Source: a virus. Taken from it: a DNA stretch of 36,842 nucleotides. Location of the stretch: IMG/VR virus record IMGVR_UViG_3300029984_000021, positions 1 to 36,842 of that record; one strand, written 5' to 3'. The position numbers were made by a program, and so were the translations under genes. This document shows, piece after piece, positions 27,720 to 33,492 of this stretch (positions are counted from its first letter, which is position 1; every line of letters starts with the position of its first letter). The notes under the pieces were generated by a model, which saw only the letters and a program-made list of their open reading frames with translations, was not told the DNA's origin and searched no databases.

Positions 27720-28496
27720 TTATTTCATAGTCCTTGGCATCATAGTAAAGTCAAGTACTAAACATGGAATATCATTCTCTGTCAACTGGGAACTGAACTC
27801 TGGCTCTATCAAACCATCATCTATATTCCATCCAACCAGACCGCCTAATCCATTACTTGGTAAATCTAATTCGCTGTAAACATCGTTCACTGACATAAAC
27901 ATTTCGGTCATTAACTTCCTACTTGCCTCATTAAGTGATCTACGAATATGCTCAATATCACTTCTGAAATATCGTCCAGCTAAGACATCATAACATAAGG
28001 TGTCACCATGTCCAGTGTTGATTATCTCAGTATCTCTAACTGGATTCTTGAGTATACGGTCCTTAGCAATTCCATCTTTAATCTCTTGTCCTTTTTTTTC
28101 ACCTATTATTTCTACTACTTTGTTCTTATACTCTTTTAGAGCATTCTCAGACAAAGAATATAAACCAATCAGTGCAGCATTCCTACGCTGGTTTACTGAG
28201 TTAGCAGACACAATTGCTGTAATGGTTACTGCACCAGAGATAAAAGTAGGAATATAACATTTCCAAACCTCTTTAAACATCTCCCATTTAGTGAAGTCGC
28301 TAAACTCCTCATTGGCATCTAGTTCCTCTGCACGTCGTTCTTCTAAGATCTGCATAGCTTTAGGTGTAGCATCCACTGCTGCATATACAGTAGTAAATAC
28401 TCCCAGCACTCCCATACCTGTTAATATGGCAGGTGAATTTTTAATGACCGTTCTTCTTGTTGTCAATGCTAATTGATTAATACTCTCTTTGTTCAT
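27720..28496 (-). CDS. DUF6353 family membrane protein B
   Basis: This 258-residue protein has two membrane helices (about 22-41 and 83-101). The C-terminal domain has CYDVLAGRYF, SDIEHIRRSLNEASRKL, VNDVYSELDL, LGGLVGWNIDDGLIEPEFSS and CLVLDF. These match DUF6353. It is a distant relative of 18113-19018. GAAAGGGGATTATAAAA precedes the ATG. The promoter at 28603-28630 and a small RNA lie upstream. Confidence 0.82.
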   Translation of the reverse strand: MNKESINQLALTTRRTVIKNSPAILTGMGVLGVFTTVYAAVDATPKAMQILEERRAEELDANEEFSDFTKWEMFKEVWKCYIPTFISGAVTITAIVSANSVNQRRNAALIGLYSLSENALKEYKNKVVEIIGEKKGQEIKDGIAKDRILKNPVRDTEIINTGHGDTLCYDVLAGRYFRSDIEHIRRSLNEASRKLMTEMFMSVNDVYSELDLPSNGLGGLVGWNIDDGLIEPEFSSQLTENDIPCLVLDFTMMPRTMK

Positions 28497-28514
28497 TTTT
28501 ATAATCCCCTTTCA

Positions 28515-28598
28515 AAAATAAAAGTAAAAGAATATGGTGACCTCCAGAGCAATCTACTCTAGTTTGATATACTATTTAAAGTACAAAGTCCCATATTC
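28515..28598 (-). ncRNA. Small structured RNA 1
   Basis: Five nt after a TATAAT the minus strand starts GAATATGG (28598-28591), which pairs perfectly with CCATATTC (28537-28530), closing a 69-nt fold. Inside are TACT/AGTA and AGAG/CTCT hairpins. A U-rich tail follows (28529-28515). It has the size and closed stem of a tRNA but no recognisable T-loop or anticodon. There is no reading frame. It could also act as the leader of the DUF6353 gene. Confidence 0.55.
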
Positions 28599-28602
28599 TT
28601 TC

Positions 28603-28630
28603 ATTATAACCTGTGTTTTTTTCGCGAGGC
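28603..28630 (-). promoter_or_regulatory. TCGCG-class promoter, copy 4
   Basis: GCCTCGCG, 14 nt with ACACA, TATAAT. It is positioned so transcription starts at the base of small RNA 1. Confidence 0.8.
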
Positions 28631-28687
28631 AAAAGAAAAAGAATATGATTTAGCCTTTTTGCTACGACGTCCTATCTATCATATCCT
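28631..28687 (-). ncRNA. Small structured RNA 2
   Basis: Directly after the promoter at 28691-28718, a 9-bp stem with one G:U (28686-28678 with 28649-28641) closes a fold that contains a TAGC/GCTA hairpin and a GACGTC palindrome. The tail is TTTTTCTTTT, as in an intrinsic terminator. It is about 50 nt without a frame and ends at the next promoter. Confidence 0.55.
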
Positions 28688-28690
28688 TTC

Positions 28691-28718
28691 ATTATATAGT
28701 GTGTAAACCCCGCGAGGC
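28691..28718 (-). promoter_or_regulatory. TCGCG-class promoter, copy 5
   Basis: GCCTCGCG, 14 nt with ACACA, TATAAT on the minus strand; drives small RNA 2. Confidence 0.8.
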
Positions 28719-28804
28719 AAAAATAAGAAGATGTGTCAGATTCGAACTGACGACCTCTGAGTAACTCTATCAGCGCTCTTACCTTACTGAGCTAACCATC
28801 TCCT
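28719..28804 (-). ncRNA. tRNA-like small RNA 3 (degenerate tRNA)
   Basis: This has a D-arm (GCTC-AGTAAGGTAA-GAGC), a perfect T-arm (GTCAG-TTCGAAT-CTGAC at 28751-28735) and a 7-bp acceptor stem with one G:U (28803-28797 with 28733-28727). The region between acceptor and D-arm is four nt instead of two. The anticodon arm (CTGAT-AGAGTTA-CTCAG) lacks U33 and has a mismatch, so no anticodon can be read. The tail is CTTATTTTTG and no CCA is encoded. It is therefore a tRNA-like molecule or a decayed tRNA. The -10 box is about 5 nt from its 5' end. Confidence 0.7.
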
Positions 28805-28807
28805 TCT

Positions 28808-28834
28808 ATTATAGGCTGTGTAATCCTTGCGAGC
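28808..28834 (-). promoter_or_regulatory. TCGCG-class promoter, copy 6
   Basis: CTCGCA, 14 nt with ACACA, TATAAT. It overlaps the stop codon of 28834-29181 by one base and places the start point at the 5' end of the tRNA-like RNA. Confidence 0.75.
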
Positions 28835-29181
28835 TAAAACTTGATATGTTCTAGATCCCAAATATGATCATTGCATTCTGGATGTCTACGCATCATTGTA
28901 ATAGCCGCTGCTGCATTCCACATAACCGCAGCCAAATGATCTTCATCAGTCCAACCATTGCTAGCCTTGAGTGAATGACGAATCATACGATTAATGCAAT
29001 CCTTAACACTAATCCCTTTTTCCCAATTCCTATCTTCATATTTTTTAGCACCTTCCTCATACCATTTAGCAAGTGCCTCCATGGCTTCGTACGGAAGTAA
29101 GTCAAATCTACCTCGCCCGTCATTTGATTCCCTCATTGCTCCAAACTCTGTTTTTTCCATTTCCCCTTGACCTTTTAACAT
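28834..29181 (-). CDS. dATP/dGTP diphosphohydrolase-type (MazZ-like N-terminal family)
   Basis: This 115-residue protein has GRGRFDLLPYEAMEALAKWY, then GAKKYEDRNWEKG, then CINRMIRHSLKA and DEDHLAAVMWNAAAAITM. That series matches the all-alpha dATP/dGTP diphosphohydrolase N-terminal family (formerly DUF5664), related to the MazG-like MazZ. EE...K/D pairs in the second and fourth helices are likely metal ligands. It may adjust nucleotide pools or destroy host dNTPs. GAAAGGTGG precedes the ATG. Confidence 0.82.
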   Translation of the reverse strand: MLKGQGEMEKTEFGAMRESNDGRGRFDLLPYEAMEALAKWYEEGAKKYEDRNWEKGISVKDCINRMIRHSLKASNGWTDEDHLAAVMWNAAAAITMMRRHPECNDHIWDLEHIKF

Positions 29182-29200
29182 ATTAATATACCACCTTTCA

Positions 29201-29227
29201 AAAATTAAAAAGTAAGCCTAAGCTTAC
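29201..29227 (-). terminator. Intrinsic terminator, GC-TTAG-GC type
   Basis: Perfect GTAAGC-TTAG-GCTTAC hairpin (29227-29212) followed by a U-tract. It includes the stop codon of 29224-29391. Confidence 0.8.
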
Positions 29228-29391
29228 CTTCTGTTAAGTATGTCTAAAAGTTTTATTTTTCTTTCAATAGCCTTCTCGATTGAGTTTGCTTTTGCATCGT
29301 CTAAGTTTCTCCATGTGATGACGTCTCTTTCGTCACGCTGAATCTCTTTGACTAGCCTTTCAATCTCTTTCGTTAAAGTATTATCTTCCAT
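29224..29391 (-). CDS. Small charged protein (55 aa)
   Basis: A 55-residue helical, highly charged protein (MEDNTLTKEIERLVKEIQRD...). The start at 29391 follows AAGGGGGA. An earlier ATG at 29421 lies inside the promoter -10 and is not used. It is a complete cassette with its own promoter and terminator. Confidence 0.68.
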   Translation of the reverse strand: MEDNTLTKEIERLVKEIQRDERDVITWRNLDDAKANSIEKAIERKIKLLDILNRR

Positions 29392-29419
29392 TATAATATC
29401 CCCCTTTATATTTACTTTC

Positions 29420-29447
29420 ATTATACACTATGTTTTTTATGCGAGGC
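29420..29447 (-). promoter_or_regulatory. TCGCG-class promoter, copy 7
   Basis: GCCTCGCA, 14 nt with ACATA, TATAAT on the minus strand. Confidence 0.75.
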
Positions 29448-29471
29448 AAAAGAAGAAGCCTAAGCCTCCTC
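29446..29471 (-). terminator. Intrinsic terminator, stop codon in the loop
   Basis: GAGGAGGC-TTAG-GCTTCTTC hairpin of 8 bp with two G:U pairs, then TTTTG. The stop codon TAG of 29460-29672 lies in the loop. Confidence 0.75.
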
Positions 29472-29672
29472 AATATCAGATACCTCTACTTCAAAGTATT
29501 CTCCATCGATTTTAACTATGCTTCCATCTTTTAAACCTTTTCTAATTTTGTGTTTATATACCACTTGATTAACGCCTTTTGCAGTTAGACCCACGAGTGC
29601 CATTGTTCCATTCCATACGACTGGTGCCAATATTACACATGCTACTAACCTTACTAGTGTTTTATCATTCAT
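29460..29672 (-). CDS. Small membrane protein (70 aa)
   Basis: This protein has an N-terminal hydrophobic segment (LVRLVACVILAPVVWNGTMA), a short basic stretch and an acidic C-terminus (EVEVSDIEEA). AGGGGGA precedes the ATG. Own promoter and terminator. Confidence 0.68.
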   Translation of the reverse strand: MNDKTLVRLVACVILAPVVWNGTMALVGLTAKGVNQVVYKHKIRKGLKDGSIVKIDGEYFEVEVSDIEEA

Positions 29673-29704
29673 GATTAAATCCCCCTAAAATTTATTTTGG
29701 TTTC

Positions 29705-29732
29705 ATTATAAACTGTGTTATTCCCGCGAGGC
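29705..29732 (-). promoter_or_regulatory. TCGCG-class promoter, copy 8
   Basis: GCCTCGCG, 14 nt with ACACA, TATAAT on the minus strand. Confidence 0.8.
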
Positions 29733-29762
29733 AAAAAGAAAGGCTGTCTTTTATAGACAACC
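29733..29762 (-). terminator. Intrinsic terminator
   Basis: GGTTGTCT/AGACAGCC stem of 8 bp (one G:U) with a 5-nt loop, followed by TTTCTTTTTG that runs into the next promoter. It includes the last codons of 29751-29972. Confidence 0.75.
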
Positions 29763-29972
29763 CATCTCCTTCATTTTCGCTCTAAGGATCTTATTTTCAG
29801 TTTGAGCTTTCTTTGCTATGCTTATCAATTCTTTAGATTGGTCTAATGATCTTGATAATAATATTTCAGCTTCTGTATGCTGTTTATTTAACCTACATCT
29901 GTTAATTATATTACCAATTACCATTCCTCCAATTCCAACTAATCCTAAACATAATAATTCATTTCTCTCCAT
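29751..29972 (-). CDS. Small membrane protein (73 aa)
   Basis: This protein has one helix (LLCLGLVGIGGMVIGNII) then a coiled-coil-like tail (AEILLSRSLDQSKELISIAK). The start at 29972 follows AAAGGGGA. An ATG at 30002 is within the promoter. Confidence 0.68.
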   Translation of the reverse strand: MERNELLCLGLVGIGGMVIGNIINRCRLNKQHTEAEILLSRSLDQSKELISIAKKAQTENKILRAKMKEMGCL

Positions 29973-30000
29973 TTTATAATCCCCTTTCAAGTTTACTTTC

Positions 30001-30028
30001 ATTATACAATAAGTTATTTCTGCGAGGC
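30001..30028 (-). promoter_or_regulatory. TCGCG-class promoter, copy 9
   Basis: GCCTCGCA, 14 nt with the variant ACTTA, TATAAT on the minus strand. Confidence 0.7.
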
Positions 30029-30049
30029 AAAAAGAAAGCCTAAGCTCTC
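30027..30049 (-). terminator. Intrinsic terminator, stop codon in the loop
   Basis: GAGAGC-TTAG-GCTTTC hairpin (one G:U), then TTTTTG. The TAG stop of 30040-30162 overlaps the loop. Confidence 0.75.
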
Positions 30050-30162
30050 TTTACTCGTTCGTTTATTTTTTTTCCTATTTTATACATGGCATAAATAGTC
30101 CATCCTGTAATAGTTATTACCCCTATGGCATTTCCCAATACTTCTCCTAAACTTTTATTCAT
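30040..30162 (-). CDS. Small membrane protein (40 aa)
   Basis: A 40-residue protein with a weakly hydrophobic helix (VLGNAIGVITITGWTIYAMY) and a very basic tail. AAGGGGGA precedes the ATG at 30162. Own promoter and terminator. Confidence 0.65.
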   Translation of the reverse strand: MNKSLGEVLGNAIGVITITGWTIYAMYKIGKKINERVKRA

Positions 30163-30195
30163 GATAAAATCCCCCTTAAAATAAATTTTACTTCT

Positions 30196-30219
30196 ATTAT
30201 AGTATGTGTTAATTGTGCG
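30196..30219 (-). promoter_or_regulatory. TCGCG-class promoter, copy 10
   Basis: TTCGCA, 14 nt with ACACA, TATAAT. It lacks the GCC prefix seen in most copies. It drives 30040-30162. Confidence 0.7.
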
Positions 30220-30290
30220 AAAAACAAAAAAATAAGCTTGGGATTCGAACCCAAGTAAAGTCCCCCTCTTTCGAGTTACGACACTTTTCT
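30220..30290 (-). ncRNA. tRNA-like small RNA 4 (T-arm mimic)
   Basis: This carries a canonical tRNA T-arm, CTTGGG-TTCGAAT-CCCAAG (30255-30237), next to a 5-bp stem AAAGT/ACTTT (30287-30283 with 30261-30257) that holds CTC-GAAA-GAG. There is no anticodon arm and the whole is only about 60 nt. A U-tract follows. It is immediately downstream of the promoter at 30294-30321. Confidence 0.6.
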
Positions 30291-30293
30291 TTC

Positions 30294-30321
30294 ATTATAG
30301 TATGTGTTTTTTTCGCGAGGC
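30294..30321 (-). promoter_or_regulatory. TCGCG-class promoter, copy 11
   Basis: GCCTCGCG, 14 nt with ACACA, TATAAT on the minus strand; drives small RNA 4. Confidence 0.8.
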
Positions 30322-30354
30322 AAAAAGAGAAGGACATGTATTACACACGTCCCT
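30322..30354 (-). terminator. Intrinsic terminator
   Basis: A 10-bp stem with two G:U pairs (30354-30345 with 30339-30330) around a 5-nt loop, then a tail containing TTTTTG. It covers the last codons of 30341-30631. Confidence 0.75.
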
Positions 30355-30631
30355 TTAAAACAAATCCAAGTGCTTTGCTGGTGATGATATGACCTTCCTC
30401 ATACCCCACTATGATTGCAATTCCAATAAGATTACCTAATACTATTGCAAGCGTGTTCGCGTCAATTCGTGCTGGGTCTTTATATATCGACTTTGCCTTT
30501 ATCAACAACTCCAAGTTTGCTGCTAGTTTTTTGTATTCCTCAGAACCTCTATCAGTGTGTGACATAATTTCAATTATCTCATCAACCTCCTTAGTAATTG
30601 GGTTCCTTTTATCTTTTCTGTATTTCTTCAT
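30341..30631 (-). CDS. Conserved phage protein (DANTLAIVLGNLIG family)
   Basis: A 96-residue protein with a charged helical N-terminus (about 1-55) and the pattern PARIDANTLAIVLGNLIG, then ITSKALGFVLKGR. It may touch the membrane through the hydrophobic C-terminal part. I know this family as a frequent uncharacterised phage protein. Start at 30631 after AAAGGGGAG. Confidence 0.78.
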   Translation of the reverse strand: MKKYRKDKRNPITKEVDEIIEIMSHTDRGSEEYKKLAANLELLIKAKSIYKDPARIDANTLAIVLGNLIGIAIIVGYEEGHIITSKALGFVLKGRV

Positions 30632-30666
30632 TTCCTTCTCCCCTTTCAAGAGTTTTTAATTCCTTC

Positions 30667-30691
30667 ATTATAACCTGTGTTTTATCCGCGA
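30667..30691 (-). promoter_or_regulatory. TCGCG-class promoter, copy 12
   Basis: ATCGCG, 14 nt with ACACA, TATAAT on the minus strand. It directly follows the stop codon of 30692-30907. Confidence 0.75.
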
Positions 30692-30907
30692 TTATAATGT
30701 CTCTTTAGGGGCATAAGCAGCGTCCGTCCAAGCCTCAGCTAATATGTACGCGATTATTGCTCCTCCTGCCATTATGATTGCTACAACCTGTTCGATAGAG
30801 CCAGGATTCATTCCTCTAGCTGTCATTAACAATGTTATAAATCCACAAACCATTGTCCAGAACTTCCTACTGGTCAACTTCCTTACTAATTCCGCATTTA
30901 AGTTCAT
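30692..30907 (-). CDS. Candidate holin / small membrane protein
   Basis: A 71-residue protein from the ATG at 30907 (a GTG at 30919 is possible), with KLTSRKFWTMVCGFITLLMT and a second helix (VAIIMAGGAIIAYILAEAW). Two membrane helices, small size and the position after the endolysin suit a holin. The family is not certain. AAAGGAG lies 11 nt upstream of the ATG. The gene overlaps its upstream neighbour by 41 nt. Confidence 0.65.
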   Translation of the reverse strand: MNLNAELVRKLTSRKFWTMVCGFITLLMTARGMNPGSIEQVVAIIMAGGAIIAYILAEAWTDAAYAPKETL

Positions 30908-31136
30908 TATACACTTCACTCCTTTTTTCTTTAACTACTTTAGTTTTCTTAATACTAGCCATTAACCATAACTCACCGGTAGTAAAGCCGAAGAACGCTG
31001 CTACCAATGCCACCGGTTCTGCTCCAGTAATTGCAAATACTCTTAGTACTGCTACTGTAAACCATATATTCATTATGATTATTAATAATACCATTACCTT
31101 AGAGAACTGTCCAGTTTCCTTTACTTCTTCGTCCAT
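30867..31136 (-). CDS. Candidate holin / conserved membrane protein
   Basis: An 89-residue protein with two hydrophobic segments (about 14-35, VMVLLIIIMNIWFTVAVL, and about 40-60) separated by a short loop, and a basic C-terminus. The segment EPVALVAAFFGFTTGELW is a pattern I know from phages in the lysis region. Start follows the endolysin stop by 1 nt. Confidence 0.7.
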   Translation of the reverse strand: MDEEVKETGQFSKVMVLLIIIMNIWFTVAVLRVFAITGAEPVALVAAFFGFTTGELWLMASIKKTKVVKEKRSEVYNELKCGISKEVDQ

Positions 31137-31137
31137 A

Positions 31138-32091
31138 CTATGCTCCTATCAAAGCATTCCAGGTATCATATCCTACAATACCGTCAGCTTTAAAACCTTT
31201 ACTTGTTTGGTAACTTCTTACATGAGCAGCAGTATCAGTTCCAAATACACCATCTCTTGTAATGCCCATTCTCCACTGAATATACTTTGCTGCATTACGA
31301 TTAACTACTCCAAAACGCATTAATGGTTTGAGTAAAATATCGTTCATGGCATTTAACGTTACATTACCCGGTATACCATCAACCGTTATGTTCACTATGT
31401 CCTGAAACTTCTTAATAGCTTGTTTGGTTCTAGCTCCTGGTACACCATCCTCAACCAATGACTGACCAGAATCATCAGTAATTTTAAGTCGATTAAGATT
31501 ACGTTGGATTCTTAATACCATAGCATCCACATTAGAATTAACTGGTGCTACGGGTTTGGAGGGTGTATATACCATTGTTGCAATGCCAAGATAGTCAAGA
31601 ATACCATCAACTATAGCCTGAGCAATAGCATCTAGGTTAGCGTTGTAGAATTTAACATCTTCTGCATTGTCATGAAAGAAACATTCAATAAGTCCGGCAA
31701 TAGCGTGAGTTTGATTAAGAGCACCTAGATCAGTTCTAAGTGATAACCCTCTATCAGCTGAAGGTGTTAATGCTGAAACACGATTGTAAATGCAAGTTAT
31801 AAACTTCTTTCCATTGTCCGATTTATAAAGTCCAGTACATCCTCGTCCTCCACCTGCATCCGAATGAATATCAAGATGAAGTGTAGCCCCTACTGCATTA
31901 CTCTCAGCAATAGCCTGTGATAATGTCAATCCTTCTGTTAATACTACTTTCTTGAGAATACCTTTAGCATCTAGTTTACCTTTAACAACTTTGGCAACTC
32001 TCATCATATTGTCTGCTTCAGTTCCATATCCGTTAACACCAAGGTTGTCATGCTGTCTACTTGGATTGAGATATAAAATCTCATTAGTCAT
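31138..32091 (-). CDS. Endolysin: N-acetylmuramoyl-L-alanine amidase with two PG-binding repeats
   Basis: This 317-residue enzyme cuts the bond between muramic acid and L-alanine in peptidoglycan. Residues 1-170 are an Amidase_3 domain with the zinc ligands H14 (SRQHDN), E25 and H76 (LHLDIHSDAGG), and the catalytic E136 (LIECFFH). Residues about 188-250 and 258-317 are two peptidoglycan-binding repeats (EDGVPGARTKQAIKKFQ; DGVFGTDTAAHVRSYQ). There is no signal peptide, so export needs a holin. AGGGGGGAGAG precedes the ATG. Confidence 0.95.
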   Translation of the reverse strand: MTNEILYLNPSRQHDNLGVNGYGTEADNMMRVAKVVKGKLDAKGILKKVVLTEGLTLSQAIAESNAVGATLHLDIHSDAGGGRGCTGLYKSDNGKKFITCIYNRVSALTPSADRGLSLRTDLGALNQTHAIAGLIECFFHDNAEDVKFYNANLDAIAQAIVDGILDYLGIATMVYTPSKPVAPVNSNVDAMVLRIQRNLNRLKITDDSGQSLVEDGVPGARTKQAIKKFQDIVNITVDGIPGNVTLNAMNDILLKPLMRFGVVNRNAAKYIQWRMGITRDGVFGTDTAAHVRSYQTSKGFKADGIVGYDTWNALIGA

Positions 32092-32109
32092 ATTACTCTC
32101 CCCCCTTTT

Positions 32110-32571
32110 TTAAAATACGTTTAATTTCATTATAATTCCAAAAATGGCTGCCATGGCTGCTACTGATCCAAATATCTTTCCCCAGGTAATATCATTACCT
32201 TTTGCTGCGCCTTGTTGAGCATTAATAAATTCGGTTAAGGGCTTTAGCGCCTTCTCCATTTTATCAACGACAGCTGCCAGGTCTGCATTTGTAGCATATA
32301 TACCGGATGCAGCAAGGTTTTTCTCCCGCATGATATCGGCCTGTTGATCTTTATAGACCTGACTTTCTCGTGCTAGACTTAAAGCTGCCAAGTCTGCTGT
32401 CTCCTTAATTTTCAGGGCCTTTTCCTTTTCGACATTAACTTCAGCGTATCTACGGTCTCTTTCATCATTGAATCTTTGAGAGGCTGCCCTCATCGCTTCA
32501 TTATGTATGATATATGCCTGGACCGACCAGATTTCGCTTTTATCTTTTAGATTTTCTACTATACCATCCAT
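32110..32571 (-). CDS. Coiled-coil protein with C-terminal membrane helix
   Basis: A 153-residue protein with a long charged helix (RFNDERDRRYAEVNVEKEKA then LAALSLARESQVYKDQQA), another helix, and a C-terminal transmembrane segment (about 129-150, WGKIFGSVAAMAAIFGIIMK). I recognise it from many Bacillota phages between tail and lysis genes. A holin- or spanin-like role is possible. Confidence 0.78.
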   Translation of the reverse strand: MDGIVENLKDKSEIWSVQAYIIHNEAMRAASQRFNDERDRRYAEVNVEKEKALKIKETADLAALSLARESQVYKDQQADIMREKNLAASGIYATNADLAAVVDKMEKALKPLTEFINAQQGAAKGNDITWGKIFGSVAAMAAIFGIIMKLNVF

Positions 32572-32597
32572 TTTTAACCCCCTAGTATGTATTTTGT

Positions 32598-32828
32598 CTA
32601 AGGTAGTTTGTGAATATTAATTAGATACCAGGCCTTAGACTTACCTAGTACGTTGTGATAATAATCATAGCTGCCATCATTAACTGGAGCCACGACAACT
32701 CGTTCAACATGATGTCTTGAAAACCAATGATGCCTGGGATGGTGATTATTTCTACCACAAGCCATAGTTACAGATGCGGGAAAGGCTAGTATAATTACCA
32801 ATGTCAATATCATTATCATTTTTTTCAT
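32598..32828 (-). CDS. Small exported His-rich protein (76 aa)
   Basis: The N-terminus is a signal peptide (KKMIMILTLVIILAFPASVTMA, split about 2-23) with a Cys right after Ala, so lipoprotein processing is possible but the lipobox is weak. The mature part is rich in His (NHHPRHHWFSRHH) and ends YHNVLGKSKAWYLINIH. AGGGGGCG precedes the ATG. Perhaps a surface protein or superinfection exclusion factor; this is speculation. Confidence 0.65.
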   Translation of the reverse strand: MKKMIMILTLVIILAFPASVTMACGRNNHHPRHHWFSRHHVERVVVAPVNDGSYDYYHNVLGKSKAWYLINIHKLP

Positions 32829-32838
32829 ATGACGCCCC

Positions 32839-33123
32839 CTAAGTTAATATTATTCGTATAAGCCTCTGTCGCTCATCTGATAATTTTGCGTCGTCGCATT
32901 TGCCAATAAAGTTATCAGAACAATATTTCTTATACCGTCCGTAGAAGCATGTGGTGTCTTTGCAGTCATCGCATACAGAATATAGCGCTATGGCTCTACG
33001 TTCCTTAGGTGTCTTACCTTGATGGATCATATTTAAAGATTGTGTCATCCGTGAAGTCTCCTTTAATGGTTCAAATTTTACATGAACTTTTTTGATGTTG
33101 CCTGTTCTGTCGTAAAATTCCAT
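32839..33123 (-). CDS. Cys-rich protein (94 aa)
   Basis: A 94-residue protein with KKVHVKFEPLKETSRMTQSL and a C-terminal Cys cluster (CDDCKDTTCFY...YC...KC) of six Cys, a likely zinc site. I start at 33123 after GGGGGTGA; the TAA of the previous gene overlaps it by 1 bp. Confidence 0.7.
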   Translation of the reverse strand: MEFYDRTGNIKKVHVKFEPLKETSRMTQSLNMIHQGKTPKERRAIALYSVCDDCKDTTCFYGRYKKYCSDNFIGKCDDAKLSDERQRLIRIILT

Positions 33124-33206
33124 TAATATATCACCCCCGCATAGGTCCATATGACCAAAATATAGACTATCCAGAGTATCATTGCGGTTGCTACCATTTT
33201 GACCAT
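33123..33206 (-). CDS. Tiny membrane protein (27 aa)
   Basis: A 27-residue peptide that is almost all membrane helix (MVKMVATAMILWIVYILVIW). A perfect AAGGAGG precedes it. Its 3' end carries the next gene's ribosome site. Confidence 0.65.
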   Translation of the reverse strand: MVKMVATAMILWIVYILVIWTYAGVIY

Positions 33207-33218
33207 ATGTAAACCTCC

Positions 33219-33491
33219 TTAGATATTGTATATTGAATTAACTAGTTCCCGTGCAGTCTTGCCTTTTAACTTTCTTCTTGGTTCTGTTACTCCTACAAAA
33301 TAAACAATACCAGCACTTTCGACATATTTGATTTCAGTGCCATCATCAGTGGAGAGGGTGACAGCATCGCCACCACCCCTTAATCTCTTCTCACCTTTGA
33401 CTTTGAACTTTTTTGCTTTGCCTTTTACTTTTTTACCATCTTTGTCTTTTGTGTCTTTGTCTTTGAACTTATCTAACTTTATCTTACCCAT
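33219..33491 (-). CDS. Small Lys-rich hypothetical protein (90 aa)
   Basis: The first 37 residues are extremely rich in Lys and Asp (KDKDTKDKDGKKVKGKAKKF); the remainder looks like a small beta domain (DAVTLSTDDGTEIKYVESAG). GGAGG lies inside the last codons of the tail gene. Not recognised; position suggests a virion-related role. Confidence 0.7.
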   Translation of the reverse strand: MGKIKLDKFKDKDTKDKDGKKVKGKAKKFKVKGEKRLRGGGDAVTLSTDDGTEIKYVESAGIVYFVGVTEPRRKLKGKTARELVNSIYNI

Positions 33492-33492
33492 A

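Noticed and set aside
28725-28804. Ordinary functional tRNA
   Set aside because: The anticodon loop lacks U33, the stem has a mismatch and the 8-9 linker is too long. I report it as tRNA-like instead.
29392-29421. Upstream ATG starts for 29224-29391 and, likewise, at 30002 for 29751-29972
   Set aside because: These ATGs are formed by the last bases of the promoter -10 (TATAATG), so they are not in the transcript; strong ribosome sites support the later ATGs.
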